Assembly: GCA_964242735.1 (NCBI GenBank)
Contig: CAXTAK010000001.1
Coordinates: 124,001-188,000, forward strand
Direction of reading: 5' to 3'
Origin: CADCUY01 sp964242735
Lineage (GTDB): Bacteria > Actinomycetota > Actinomycetes > Actinomycetales > Quadrisphaeraceae
DNA: 64,000 nucleotides
Every line of letters starts with the position of its first letter. The stretch's first letter is position 1. Of this stretch, positions 25,166 through 33,781 are shown in pieces. The translations under genes were made by a program, and so were the position numbers. The notes beneath the pieces were generated by a model. That model saw only the letters and a program-made list of their open reading frames with translations, did no database searches and was not told the origin of the DNA.

Positions 25166-26778
25166 GCGCCCCGACGCGCACCGCCGCCGGCGAGCACGCG
25201 CCGACCCCGGCGACGCACCCCGTCCCGCCGACGGACCTGTCGCCCGGTGTGACGTGGCCGGACCTGCAGGACTTCCGCGCCCTCGCCGCCTCCCACCGCG
25301 TCGTGCCCGTCGTGCGCCGCCTGCTCGCCGACTCCGAGACCCCCGTCGGCCTCTACCGGCGCCTCGCGGGCACCGACGCCGGCACCTTCCTGCTGGAGTC
25401 CGCCGACCACGGCGGCATCTGGTCCCGGTACTCCATCATCGGCGCCGCCTCCCGCGCGGTCCTCACCGAGCGCGACGGGCAGGCGCACTGGATCGGCGAG
25501 CCACCCGTGGGCGTGCCCACCACGGGTGACCCGCTGCTCGTCGTCCAGGCGCTGCTGCGCGAGCTGGCCACACCGCGCCTGCCCGGGCTGCCACCGCTGA
25601 CCAGCGGGCTCGTGGGCGTGCTGGGCTGGGACGTGGCGCGGCGCTGGGAGCGGCTGGAGGACCCGCCCGGCGAGGCCGACCTGCCGGAGCTGGCGCTGTG
25701 CCTGGCCACCGACCTCGCCGTGGTCGACCACCGCGACGCCTCCGTGCTGCTGGTCGCCAACGCCATCAACACCGACGGGCGCGACACCGGCGTGGACGCC
25801 GCGCACGCCGACGCGGTCGCCCGGCTCGACGCGATGTGCGCGCGCCTGGCGCAGCCCTCCCCGTCGACGGTCGCCACCATTGACGCTGCCGCCGCGGCGG
25901 CTGCAGCGTCAGCGCCGCGGCGAACCTCGACCGCCGCGCAGTACGAGGCGGCCGTCCGCGCCGGCCAGGCGGCGATCCGCGACGGCGAGGTCTTCCAGGT
26001 GGTGCCGAGCCAGCGCTTCGAGGTCGACTGCGACGCCGACGCGCTCGAGGTCTACCGGGCGCTGCGCGCGTCCAACCCCAGCCCGTACATGTACCTCTTC
26101 CGCCTCGCCGACGCCGACGGTCGGCGCTACGACCTCGTCGGCTCCAGCCCGGAGTCCCTCGTCAAGGTCACCTCAGGGCGCGCGCTGACCCACCCCATCG
26201 CCGGCACCCGGCCCCGCGGCGCCACCCCGGAGGAGGACGAGCGCCTCGCCTCGGAGCTCGCCGGCGACGCGAAGGAGCGCGCCGAGCACCTCATGCTCGT
26301 CGACCTCGCCCGCAACGACCTGGCCAGGGTGTGCGAGGCGGGGAGCGTCGAGGTCGTGGAGTTCATGACCACCTGGCGCTACAGCCACGTCATGCACCTG
26401 GTCTCCACCGTCACCGGGCAGCTGCGCGAGGGCCAGGGCGCGTTCGAGGCGCTGCGCGCCACGTTCCCCGCCGGCACCCTGTCGGGGGCGCCCAAGCCGC
26501 GGGCGATGGCCCTGATCGACGAGCTGGAACCGGTGCGCCGCGGCCTGTACGGCGGGGTGGCGGGGTACCTGGACTTCAGCGGTGACCTGGACATGGCCAT
26601 CGTGATCCGCAGCGCGGTCCTGCGCGACGGCACCGCGCGGGTGCAGGCGGGCGCCGGGGTCGTCGCGGACTCCGTGCCGTCGGAGGAGGAGGCCGAGACG
26701 CGCGCGAAGGCCGCCGCCGTCCTCGCTGCCGTCGCCAGGGCCCACGTGCTCCGCCCGCTGGGCGAGCCGGGCCGGTGA
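25162..26778 (+). CDS. trpE: Anthranilate synthase component I
   Basis: Converts chorismate to anthranilate with ammonia from TrpG; first step of tryptophan synthesis. The 538-residue protein shows the tryptophan feedback motif LLES (about residues 75-78) near TFLLESADHGGIWSRYS, and the chorismate-binding core including PSPYMY, GSSPESLVKV, PIAGTRPRG and the metal-binding Glu residues in DELEPVRRG and SEEEAE. GTG 25162 overlaps the hisI stop. No leader peptide or attenuator can fit at this junction. No trpG is present in the window. Confidence 0.95.
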   Translation: MSAPTRTAAGEHAPTPATHPVPPTDLSPGVTWPDLQDFRALAASHRVVPVVRRLLADSETPVGLYRRLAGTDAGTFLLESADHGGIWSRYSIIGAASRAVLTERDGQAHWIGEPPVGVPTTGDPLLVVQALLRELATPRLPGLPPLTSGLVGVLGWDVARRWERLEDPPGEADLPELALCLATDLAVVDHRDASVLLVANAINTDGRDTGVDAAHADAVARLDAMCARLAQPSPSTVATIDAAAAAAAASAPRRTSTAAQYEAAVRAGQAAIRDGEVFQVVPSQRFEVDCDADALEVYRALRASNPSPYMYLFRLADADGRRYDLVGSSPESLVKVTSGRALTHPIAGTRPRGATPEEDERLASELAGDAKERAEHLMLVDLARNDLARVCEAGSVEVVEFMTTWRYSHVMHLVSTVTGQLREGQGAFEALRATFPAGTLSGAPKPRAMALIDELEPVRRGLYGGVAGYLDFSGDLDMAIVIRSAVLRDGTARVQAGAGVVADSVPSEEEAETRAKAAAVLAAVARAHVLRPLGEPGR

Positions 26779-27458
26779 GCGCGGCGCGGTCATCACCACC
26801 CGGGCCGGGTGCGGGGGTCCGGCGCGGGCGGCGTGGTCCCCGGCGGGCGGGCACCGTGCTGCTGGCCGCGGCCCTCGCCGTGGCGCTGCTGGTGGCCGCG
26901 TCGCGCACGTGGGTCAGCGCCGCGCTGCCCGACCCCCTCGGCGGTGCGGGCGGAACGCCGGTGGAGCTCGCGGGCTCCGCGGTGGCCGGGGCGGTGTCGG
27001 CCCTGGGCCTCGTCGCGCTCGCCGCCGCCGGGGCCGTGGCCGCCGCGCGCGGCCTGCTGCTGCGCGCGAGCGCCGTGGTGCTCGCTCTGGCCGGTGCCGG
27101 TGCCGCAGGGGCGGCGCTCACCGCGGTCCGCGACCCTGCTGCGGCCGTGGCGGGGTCGGCGCGGGTGGCGGGTGCCGCCGGTGCCGCCGCGACCGGGGTG
27201 GAGGTCAGCGCGTGGCCGTGGCTGGCCCTGGTCCCGGCCGCCGGGCTGGTGCTGGTCGGGGGATGGGCCGCGTTCACCGGGCCGCGGTGGCGCCCCGCGG
27301 AGCGCTTCGAGACGGCCAGCGCCGCAGCACCGACGACGGGGCGTGTCACTGGGCCGACGACGACGGCGACCCCCGCGCCGGCCCCGGGGCCGACGCGACC
27401 CGCGGCGCTGTGGGACGGCCTCAGCCGGGGGGAGGACCCGACGACCCCGGGGCCGTGA
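26775..27458 (+). CDS. Trp biosynthesis-associated membrane protein (TIGR02234 type)
   Basis: A 227-residue protein with four hydrophobic helices (about 26-44, 67-88, 90-115 and 155-175), a basic N-terminus and a Pro/Thr/Ala-rich tail. The position directly after trpE, with a 4-nt overlap, and the topology match the actinobacterial family found only in trp operons. No activity is known; a role in transport or as a membrane anchor for tryptophan enzymes is only speculation. Confidence 0.85.
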   Translation: MSAARSSPPGPGAGVRRGRRGPRRAGTVLLAAALAVALLVAASRTWVSAALPDPLGGAGGTPVELAGSAVAGAVSALGLVALAAAGAVAAARGLLLRASAVVLALAGAGAAGAALTAVRDPAAAVAGSARVAGAAGAAATGVEVSAWPWLALVPAAGLVLVGGWAAFTGPRWRPAERFETASAAAPTTGRVTGPTTTATPAPAPGPTRPAALWDGLSRGEDPTTPGP

Positions 27459-27524
27459 GGCCACCGGTGACGTCGAGACGGACCTCCGGGGCACCGGGCG
27501 CGCGGCTCCGGCAGGATGTGCGCC

Positions 27525-27818
27525 ATGAGCGAGCACCACGCACCCACCAGCGAGGAGGCCATCGCGGCGCGCAAGGCCGCCGTGGCCGGTCACACCGAGA
27601 GCCACGGGCACAGCAGGGCGGCGTGGGCCGGCGTCGCCGTGGTCATCCTGGGCGCGATGATCGCCTCCTTCGCCACGGTCTTCGCCGTGGTGTGGCTGGT
27701 GATCGTCGGCCTGGCGGTCATGGCCGTCGGCGGTCCGGTGGGGATGCTGCTGAGTCGGCTCGGCTACGGCGCGCAGACCGGCCAGGGCGGGGACGGGGAG
27801 AAGAAGGTCATCAGCTGA
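27525..27818 (+). CDS. HGxxPAAW-family small membrane protein
   Basis: A 97-residue protein with two hydrophobic helices (about 33-55 and 57-78) and the motif HGHSRAAW (about 30-37), which corresponds to the HGxxPAAW signature with Arg at the Pro position. Genes of this family occur between trpE and trpC in many actinobacteria. ATG 27525 is chosen because AGGA lies 8 nt upstream and the family starts with MSEHH-like sequences. The function is unknown. Confidence 0.8.
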   Translation: MSEHHAPTSEEAIAARKAAVAGHTESHGHSRAAWAGVAVVILGAMIASFATVFAVVWLVIVGLAVMAVGGPVGMLLSRLGYGAQTGQGGDGEKKVIS

Positions 27819-27820
27819 GG

Positions 27821-27846
27821 CCGGCGCGGTCGGGCCACCGCGCCGG
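27821..27846. terminator. Bidirectional terminator hairpin
   Basis: CCGGCGCGG (27821-27829) pairs exactly with CCGCGCCGG (27838-27846) around an 8-nt loop. It lies between the convergent stops of the HGxxPAAW gene and the DUF4190 gene. No T-run follows on either side. Confidence 0.55.
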
Positions 27847-27851
27847 TGGGT

Positions 27852-28364
27852 TCACTGCAGATCGGTCAGGTTGTCGTTGACGCACTGCTGCTGCTCGGAC
27901 GTGGGGAGGCTGGCGCACTCCGAGATGATCGGACCGAGCTGCTGGGCGAACAGCGCGGCGACGATGGTCCACAGCACGGCCACCACCACGGCGAGCGCCC
28001 CCAGGACGATGCCGGTGATCGCCGCACCGCGGTTGGTGGCGGTCCGCCGGCGCACCCGCGACAGGCCCACGACGCCGAGGATGATCGCGACGACGCCGAG
28101 GTAGCCCTCGAAGGGGATCAGCGACAGGACCAGCGTGACGATGCCGACGATCAGCGCCGCCAGCCCCACGCCGTTGCGCGGGGCGGAGCCCGTGCCGTAC
28201 CCCGGGTCACCGTAGGGCGCTGCCGCGCCGTACCCCGGCTCACCGCCGTACCCCGGCTGCTGCCCGTGGCCCTGCTGGTCGCGGGCGGGCTGCTGCCCGT
28301 AGGTGGGTGCCGCCGCGCCGTAGGGGTCGGGCGCTGACGGAGCGTTCGGGTCCTGCGTGCTCAT
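27852..28364 (-). CDS. DUF4190-domain membrane protein
   Basis: A 170-residue protein. Residues 1-60 are a cytoplasmic tail rich in Gln, Pro, Gly, Tyr and Ala with GYG-type repeats. Two helices follow, NGVGLAALIVGIVTLVLSLI (about 63-82) and the one after GYLGVVAIILGVVGL, then a third near AAITGIVLGALAVVVAVLW; this is the DUF4190 pattern. The short C-terminal part has two Cys (CASLPTSEQQQC) that could form a disulfide outside the cell. ATG 28364 has GGAGGG 9 nt upstream. It is often found in actinobacterial trp loci, but the role is unknown. Confidence 0.82.
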   Translation of the reverse strand: MSTQDPNAPSAPDPYGAAAPTYGQQPARDQQGHGQQPGYGGEPGYGAAAPYGDPGYGTGSAPRNGVGLAALIVGIVTLVLSLIPFEGYLGVVAIILGVVGLSRVRRRTATNRGAAITGIVLGALAVVVAVLWTIVAALFAQQLGPIISECASLPTSEQQQCVNDNLTDLQ

Positions 28365-28676
28365 CGGGCTTCCCTCCTGCGGCCCGGCGCGCTCGCGGCG
28401 GGCGGTGTGCCGATCTCCGGGCCCACGGTACTGCCGCGGTCTCTCCGTCGCTGCTGACGCCGCCCCGGTGGGGGGCGCACCTGCGGCGCCCGCGATGGCG
28501 CTGCCGCCCGCTCCGAGGGCCGCCATCGCGGTCCCCTACCACGGGCCGCGACCGCGCGACCCCACCACCGCGGACCACTGGGGCGCTCCCGGCACGGGTC
28601 TACGATCACGGCGACCGGAGCGGTGTCGGGCCAGGACCGGACGCCGCGGTGCACGGAGGCGACGAGGGGTGACCGC
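28365..28676. promoter_or_regulatory. 312-nt divergent region between DUF4190 and trpC
   Basis: No gene is seen. CCGCGATGGCG (28490-28500) and CGCCATCGCGG (28521-28531) form a perfect 11-bp inverted repeat with a 20-nt spacer. TACGAT (28601-28606) is the best -10 candidate for trpC, about 70 nt before its start. For the minus strand, TACCGT (28430-28425) could serve DUF4190. I found no tryptophan-rich leader peptide. Confidence 0.4.
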
Positions 28677-29513
28677 GTGAGCGTGCTCGACGACATCCTG
28701 GTCGGCGTCCGCGCCGACCTCGCCGACCGCCAGGCCGCACGGGGCCTGGAGCAGGTCAAGGAGGACGCCCGGCTGGCGCCGTCCGCCCGCAACGCGGTGC
28801 ACGCCCTGCGACCCGTCGGCGAGGGCGGGGTCACCGTCATCGCCGAGGTCAAGCGCTCCAGCCCCTCACGCGGTGCGCTCGCGACCATCACCGACCCCGC
28901 CGCCCTGGCCCGCGCGTACGAGAGCGGCGGCGCGTCGGTGATCAGCGTGCTCACCGAGCAGCGCCGCTTCGGGGGCAGCCTCGCCGACCTGCGCGCGGTG
29001 CGCGCCACGGTCGACGTGCCGGTGCTGCGCAAGGACTTCGTCGTCACGAGCTACCAGATCTGGGAGGCCCGCGCCGCCGGGGCCGACCTGGTGCTCCTCA
29101 TCGTCGCGGCGCTGGAGCAGCCGGCGCTGGTCTCCCTCGTCGAGCGCGTGCACTCCCTCGGCATGACCGCCCTGGTCGAGGCCCACACCCCCGAGGAGGT
29201 GGCGCGGGCGCTGGACGCCGACGCGCGCGTCATCGGCGTCAACGCCCGTGACCTGCGCACCCTGGAGGTCGACCGCTCGGCCTTCGGGCGGTGCGCCGAG
29301 CGCATCCCCGACTCCGTCGTCCGCGTCGCCGAGTCCGGCGTCCGCGGCCCGCACGACGTCATGGAGTACGCCCGCGCCGGGGCCCACGCGGTCCTGGTGG
29401 GGGAGAGCCTGGTCACCGGCGCCGACCCCCGGGCGAGCGTCGCCGACCTCGTCGCCGCCGGGTCGCACCCGGCGCTGCGCCACCGGGCCCAGCAGGGGGA
29501 GCAGACCTCGTGA
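28677..29513 (+). CDS. trpC: Indole-3-glycerol phosphate synthase
   Basis: Closes the indole ring from CdRP with loss of CO2 and water. The 278-residue TIM barrel has IAEVKRSSPSRG (about 47-58; the Lys is essential), VLRKDFVV (about 108-115; second Lys) and IGVNARDLRTLEVD, plus AESGVRGPHDV and GESLV for the phosphate. GTG 28677 has GAGGGGTGA upstream. The stop overlaps trpB by 4 nt. It is the single-function TrpC; no TrpF domain is fused. Confidence 0.95.
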   Translation: MSVLDDILVGVRADLADRQAARGLEQVKEDARLAPSARNAVHALRPVGEGGVTVIAEVKRSSPSRGALATITDPAALARAYESGGASVISVLTEQRRFGGSLADLRAVRATVDVPVLRKDFVVTSYQIWEARAAGADLVLLIVAALEQPALVSLVERVHSLGMTALVEAHTPEEVARALDADARVIGVNARDLRTLEVDRSAFGRCAERIPDSVVRVAESGVRGPHDVMEYARAGAHAVLVGESLVTGADPRASVADLVAAGSHPALRHRAQQGEQTS

Positions 29514-30844
29514 GCACCACCCACCCGAGCGGCACGACCAGCTCCACCGGCCCGGTCGGCGGGCACGACGTCCCGCCGCCGGGGCTGTTCGGCGAGCGCG
29601 GCCCCTACTTCGGCGACTTCGGGGGCCGCTTCGTGCCCGAGGCGCTCATCGCGGCCCTCGACGAGCTGGAGCGCGAGTACCTCGCCGCCAGCGCGGATCC
29701 CGCCTTCACCGCTGAGCTGGCCCACCTGCAGGCGACCTACACGGGCCGGCCCAGCATCCTCACCGAGGTCCGGCGCTTCGCCGAGCACGCGGGTGGGGCG
29801 CGGGTGCTGCTCAAGCGCGAGGACCTCAACCACACCGGTTCCCACAAGATCAACAACGTGCTGGGCCAGGCGCTGCTGACCAAGCGGATGGGCAAGACGC
29901 GCATCATCGCCGAGACCGGCGCGGGTCAGCACGGCGTGGCCTCCGCCACCGCCGCCGCGCTGATGGGCCTGGAGTGCGTGGTCTTCATGGGCGAGGAGGA
30001 CACCCGCCGGCAGGCCCTCAACGTGGCGCGGATGCGCCTGCTCGGGGCTGAGGTCGTCCCGGTCAGCACGGGCACCGCGACGCTGAAGGACGCGCTCAAC
30101 GAGGCGCTGCGCGAGTGGGTGGCCACGGTGGAGACCACCCACTACCTGCTGGGCACGGTCGCCGGCCCCCACCCGTTCCCGGTGATGGTGCGCGACTTCC
30201 ACCGGGTGATCGGCGTGGAGGCCCGCGCCCAGGTGCTCGCGCTGACCGGCCGCCTGCCCGACGTCGTGGCCGCGTGCGTCGGCGGCGGCTCCAACGCGAT
30301 CGGCATCTTCCACGCCTTCCTCGACGACGAGGGCGTCGACCTGCTCGGCCTGGAGGCCGCGGGCGACGGCGTGGCGAGCGGGCGGCACGCCGCGTCCATC
30401 ACCGGCGGTGGGCCGGGGGTGCTGCACGGGTCGCGGTCCTTCATCCTCCAGGACGAGGACGGGCAGACCCTCGACAGCCACTCGATCTCCGCGGGCCTGG
30501 ACTACCCCGGGGTCGGCCCCGAGCACGCCTGGCTCGCCGCCACCGGACGGGCGCGCTACGTGCCGGTCACCGATGCCGAGGCGATGGAGGCGTTCCGCCT
30601 GCTCTGCCTGACCGAGGGCATCATCCCGGCCATCGAGAGCGCCCACGCCCTCGCGGGCGCCCTCACGGCGGGCCGCGCGCTCGGGCCCGACGGCGTGGTG
30701 CTGGTGAACCTCTCCGGGCGCGGCGACAAGGACGTCGACACGGCCGCGCGGTGGTTCGACGTCGTCTCCGACCACGACCTGGTGGCCTCCGAGGCCGAGC
30801 GGGTCGCCGCTCCCGTGGCCGAGACGGAGGGGAGGGGCTGGTGA
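29510..30844 (+). CDS. trpB: Tryptophan synthase beta subunit
   Basis: PLP enzyme that joins indole and serine to give tryptophan. The 444-residue protein has the PLP lysine in LNHTGSHKINN (about residue 115), ETGAGQHGVA (about 137-146; includes the catalytic Glu), the phosphate loop CVGGGSNAIG (about 260-269) and NLSGRGDKD near the end. The first 30 residues are a variable tail. GTG 29510 overlaps the trpC stop and the trpA start overlaps its own stop, so the three are coupled. Confidence 0.96.
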   Translation: MSTTHPSGTTSSTGPVGGHDVPPPGLFGERGPYFGDFGGRFVPEALIAALDELEREYLAASADPAFTAELAHLQATYTGRPSILTEVRRFAEHAGGARVLLKREDLNHTGSHKINNVLGQALLTKRMGKTRIIAETGAGQHGVASATAAALMGLECVVFMGEEDTRRQALNVARMRLLGAEVVPVSTGTATLKDALNEALREWVATVETTHYLLGTVAGPHPFPVMVRDFHRVIGVEARAQVLALTGRLPDVVAACVGGGSNAIGIFHAFLDDEGVDLLGLEAAGDGVASGRHAASITGGGPGVLHGSRSFILQDEDGQTLDSHSISAGLDYPGVGPEHAWLAATGRARYVPVTDAEAMEAFRLLCLTEGIIPAIESAHALAGALTAGRALGPDGVVLVNLSGRGDKDVDTAARWFDVVSDHDLVASEAERVAAPVAETEGRGW

Positions 30845-31734
30845 GCACCGCCGCCCCCGCCAGCCGGGCTGGGACCACCGGCTCAGCGGGGGCCCTGGAC
30901 GCCGCCGCCGCGCGCGGGGGCACCGCCCTCGTCGGCTACCTGCCCGCCGGCTACCCCGACCTGGCCGGCTCGCTGGACGCGGTGCGGGCGATGGTCGCCG
31001 GCGGCGTCGACGTCGTGGAGCTGGGCCTGCCGTACTCCGACCCCGTCATGGACGGCCCGGTCATCGCCCGGGCCGCCGAACAGTCCCTGCGGGCGGGCAC
31101 CCGCTCGCGCGACGTGCTGGCGATGGTCGAGGCCCTGCGGGGCGCGGTCGCCGCCGAGGCCGGCGGCATCGGTGTGCCGCTGCTGGTGATGAGCTACTGG
31201 GCCCCCGTGCTGCGCTACGGGCCCGACGCCTTCGCCCGCGACCTCGCCGCCGCTGGAGCCGCTGGACTGATCACCCCCGACCTGGTCCCCGACGAGGCGG
31301 GCGGGTGGCTGGAGGCCTCCGACGCCCACGACCTCGAGCGGGTCTTCCTGGTCGCGCCGTCCTCGACGCCGGCCCGCCTGGCCTCCACCGCCGCCGCGTG
31401 CCGCGGATGGGTCTACGCCGCGTCCCTGATGGGCGTCACGGGGGAGCGGGCCTCGGTCGGCGGCGGCGCCGAGGGTCTCGTCGCCCGCACGCGCGCGGCG
31501 GGCGCCCAGCGGGTGTGCGTGGGCCTGGGGGTCTCCACCCCCGCCCAGGCCGGTGAGGTCGCCCGGTACGCCGACGGGGTGATCGTCGGTTCCGCGCTGG
31601 TCCGCGCGCTCACCGACGGCGGCCCGGCCGCGGTCGAGCGGCTCACCGCCGCGCTCGCCGCCGGCACCGCCAGCGCCGGGAGCACCGCCGGCACCAGCCG
31701 CGCCACGACCACCACCGCCGGAGCCCCCTCATGA
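30841..31734 (+). CDS. trpA: Tryptophan synthase alpha subunit
   Basis: Splits indole-3-glycerol phosphate to indole and glyceraldehyde 3-phosphate, and channels indole to TrpB. The 297-residue barrel shows GYLPAGYPD, VELGLPYSDPVMDGPVI (catalytic Glu and Asp, about 60-76), GLITPDLVPDEA, SLMGVTGER and the phosphate site VGLGVST and VGSALV. The last 25 residues are Ala/Thr/Ser-rich and dispensable. It is coupled to trpB by a GTGA overlap and to lgt by ATGA. Confidence 0.95.
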   Translation: MSTAAPASRAGTTGSAGALDAAAARGGTALVGYLPAGYPDLAGSLDAVRAMVAGGVDVVELGLPYSDPVMDGPVIARAAEQSLRAGTRSRDVLAMVEALRGAVAAEAGGIGVPLLVMSYWAPVLRYGPDAFARDLAAAGAAGLITPDLVPDEAGGWLEASDAHDLERVFLVAPSSTPARLASTAAACRGWVYAASLMGVTGERASVGGGAEGLVARTRAAGAQRVCVGLGVSTPAQAGEVARYADGVIVGSALVRALTDGGPAAVERLTAALAAGTASAGSTAGTSRATTTTAGAPS

Positions 31735-32738
31735 TCCCCAGCCCCTCGCCCGCGATCGCCGCGATCGAGCTCGGCCCGCTCACCGTGCACGCCTACGCCC
31801 TGTGCATCATCGCCGGCATCATCGCTGCGACGGCGATCACCGAGCGCCGGTGGACGGCCCGCGGGGGGGCGCCCGGCCAGGTCCTCGACGTCGTCCTGTG
31901 GGCCGTGCCGTTCGGCATCGTCGGCGGGCGGATCTACCACGTCATCAGCTCCCCGGACGCCTACTTCGGCGACGGCGGGGAGCCCCTGCGCGCCCTCCGC
32001 GTCTGGGAGGGGGGCCTGGGCATCTGGGGCGCCATCGCGCTCGGCGCGCTCGGCGCGTGGATCGGGTGCCGGCGCGCCGGTCTGCGCTTCGCCCCCTTCA
32101 TGGACGCCGTCGCCCCGGGCCTGCTCGTCGCCCAGGCCATCGGCCGCTTCGGCAACTGGTTCAACCAGGAGCTGTTCGGCCGCCCCACCGACCTGCCGTG
32201 GGGCCTGCAGATCGACGAGGACTTCCGCCCGCAGGGCTTCAACGGCTCCGAGACCTTCCACCCCACCTTCCTCTACGAGGCGCTGTGGTGCCTGGCCGCC
32301 GCGGCTGTGCTGGTGGCGTGGGACCGCCGCACCCGCCAGGGCCACGGGAGGGTCTTCTGGGGCTACGTCGTCCTGTACACCCTGGGGCGGGTGTGGATCG
32401 AGACCCTGCGCATCGATCCCGCGGAGCAGGTCCTGGGCCTGCGCCTGAACGTGTGGACCTCCCTGCTGATCCTCTCCCTCGGGCTCGTCGCGCTGACGGT
32501 CGCCCGCCGGGGCCGCGAGGCTGACGCGCTCACCCCGGAGGGGCGCGCCCGTGCCCTCGGAGCGGCCGACCAGCAGCAGGGGCCCCGCTCAGCCGATCAG
32601 CCACTCGGTGACCCGGTCGCCGGCGCTGACGACCGCGAGGAAGCGCAGGAAGCGGCCGCCCACGCCCGTGGCCCAGAAGAGCCAGAGGGGCACCCGCAGC
32701 GTGCCGGCCAGCAGGCTGGTCACGGCGAACGGCGGTAG
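31731..32738 (+). CDS. lgt: Prolipoprotein diacylglyceryl transferase
   Basis: Membrane enzyme that transfers diacylglycerol from phosphatidylglycerol to the lipobox Cys of prolipoproteins. Of 335 residues, about 1-265 form the seven-helix Lgt core with VHAYALCIIAG (catalytic-site His region), GGRIYHVI and the signature GRFGNWFNQELFG (about 137-149). The last 55 or so residues are hydrophilic and lie antisense to the DedA-like gene; the two genes overlap by 150 nt tail to tail. ATG 31731 overlaps trpA by 4 nt. Confidence 0.94.
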   Translation: MIPSPSPAIAAIELGPLTVHAYALCIIAGIIAATAITERRWTARGGAPGQVLDVVLWAVPFGIVGGRIYHVISSPDAYFGDGGEPLRALRVWEGGLGIWGAIALGALGAWIGCRRAGLRFAPFMDAVAPGLLVAQAIGRFGNWFNQELFGRPTDLPWGLQIDEDFRPQGFNGSETFHPTFLYEALWCLAAAAVLVAWDRRTRQGHGRVFWGYVVLYTLGRVWIETLRIDPAEQVLGLRLNVWTSLLILSLGLVALTVARRGREADALTPEGRARALGAADQQQGPRSADQPLGDPVAGADDREEAQEAAAHARGPEEPEGHPQRAGQQAGHGERR

Positions 32739-33038
32739 TCCGGTCACGGCGCTGACGAACGTCAGGGCGCCCGGGCCCCAGGGGCGCAGCTCCGCCCACG
32801 CCTGCACCGCGGCGAGGCGCAGCGACCACCGGGTGCGCCGGGGACTCGGGGGTCCGTCGATCCCGCGCCTGCGGCGCAGCGCGGGCACCGTGGAGATCAC
32901 CCCGGCCCCGACCAGGTAGTACAGCGTCTTGCCGGCCACCTGACCGACCGCCGCGCTCAGCGCCAGCAGCCACCCCGGCACGGTGGACGCCCCGGCCACC
33001 GCGACCACGGTGAGCTCCATGTTGACCACCGGCACCAC
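32589..33038 (-). CDS. DedA/VTT-like small membrane protein
   Basis: A 149-residue (or longer) membrane protein with segments typical of VTT-domain proteins: VVPVVNMELTVV, a long first helix, GQVAGKTLYYLVG (about 31-43), LTFVSAVTGLPPFAVTSLLAGTL (about 93-115) and a final FWATGVGGRFLRF. GTG 33038 is the first usual start. The frame stays open upstream with further hydrophobic residues (LSILSTLLLAVASA) to a CTG at 33080 that overlaps the stop of the Uma2 gene as CTGA, which may be the true start. The function, probably lipid or membrane related, is unknown. Confidence 0.75.
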   Translation of the reverse strand: MVPVVNMELTVVAVAGASTVPGWLLALSAAVGQVAGKTLYYLVGAGVISTVPALRRRRGIDGPPSPRRTRWSLRLAAVQAWAELRPWGPGALTFVSAVTGLPPFAVTSLLAGTLRVPLWLFWATGVGGRFLRFLAVVSAGDRVTEWLIG

Positions 33039-33076
33039 CGCCGAGGCGACGGCGAGCAGCAGCGTGCTGAGGATGC

Positions 33077-33652
33077 TCAGAGGAGCAGCCGGGCGACGTC
33101 CGGTGTCGTCGGTGCGGGTGCCGCGTCGATGACGACCGACCCGTCACCGCGACGCACCGTCGTGGCCACCCGGTGCGAGGCGTCGACCAGTTCGTGCGCC
33201 GTCAGCAGCGAGGGGCCGGCGTCGTCCTGCTCCACCTCCCAGGAGGACGCGACGCCGGCCGCGGCGTGCGCGTCACGGACGCCGCCGCGCTCCCGGCGGG
33301 CGTTCCCCCGCGACCAGACCTCCACGACCAGGTGCAGCTGCGCGGCGGTCACGACCGGGGACGAGGCGCGGTCGCCCACGACGACGTCGGGGATCGGGCC
33401 GTCGCGCCGCTCGGTCGACAGGAAGGCGCCCACCCCGGTGATGACGAGATCGGTGGGCCCGGCCGCGCGCAGTGCCTCGACCGGCAGCGCACGCAGCTCG
33501 TCACCGGCGCACCGGTGCCGGCTGGACGGGGCGCGGTCCACGAGCCGGGACCCCGGCAGCAGCTCCGGGCGGGGGCCACCGGCGGGCTGGTCGGCGGCGT
33601 CCCGCTCCTCGTGGGAGCGGGGGCCCAGCGCGACCCCGGCGGTCGTGGTCAT
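33077..33652 (-). CDS. Uma2-family (DUF820) protein, active site doubtful
   Basis: A 191-residue protein similar to Uma2 restriction-endonuclease-like proteins, which are abundant in actinobacteria and cyanobacteria. The PDVVVGD segment (about 84-90) and LHLVVEVWSRGNARRER (about 103-119) match the PD and ExV/SPGN motifs, and GPSLLTAHEL follows. The Lys that normally comes next (in the KxxxYA context) is missing; the place reads GGVRDAHAAAGV, so nuclease activity is doubtful. ATG 33652 is chosen because GGAGG lies 7 nt upstream. Confidence 0.7.
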   Translation of the reverse strand: MTTTAGVALGPRSHEERDAADQPAGGPRPELLPGSRLVDRAPSSRHRCAGDELRALPVEALRAAGPTDLVITGVGAFLSTERRDGPIPDVVVGDRASSPVVTAAQLHLVVEVWSRGNARRERGGVRDAHAAAGVASSWEVEQDDAGPSLLTAHELVDASHRVATTVRRGDGSVVIDAAPAPTTPDVARLLL

Positions 33653-33781
33653 CGCGGACCTCCTCCTGGGCGGTGCAGGCGCACCGCTGCGCCCGACGGC
33701 GCGCCACCAGTCTGGCACCGGCCCGTCCCCGACATGGCGCACGTCACTCGAGGGCGTGCCGGTCCCGGCCGTCCCCTGCAG

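Noticed and set aside
25150..25170. Tryptophan attenuator before trpE
   Set aside because: trpE overlaps the hisI stop by 4 nt, leaving no space for a leader peptide or terminator.
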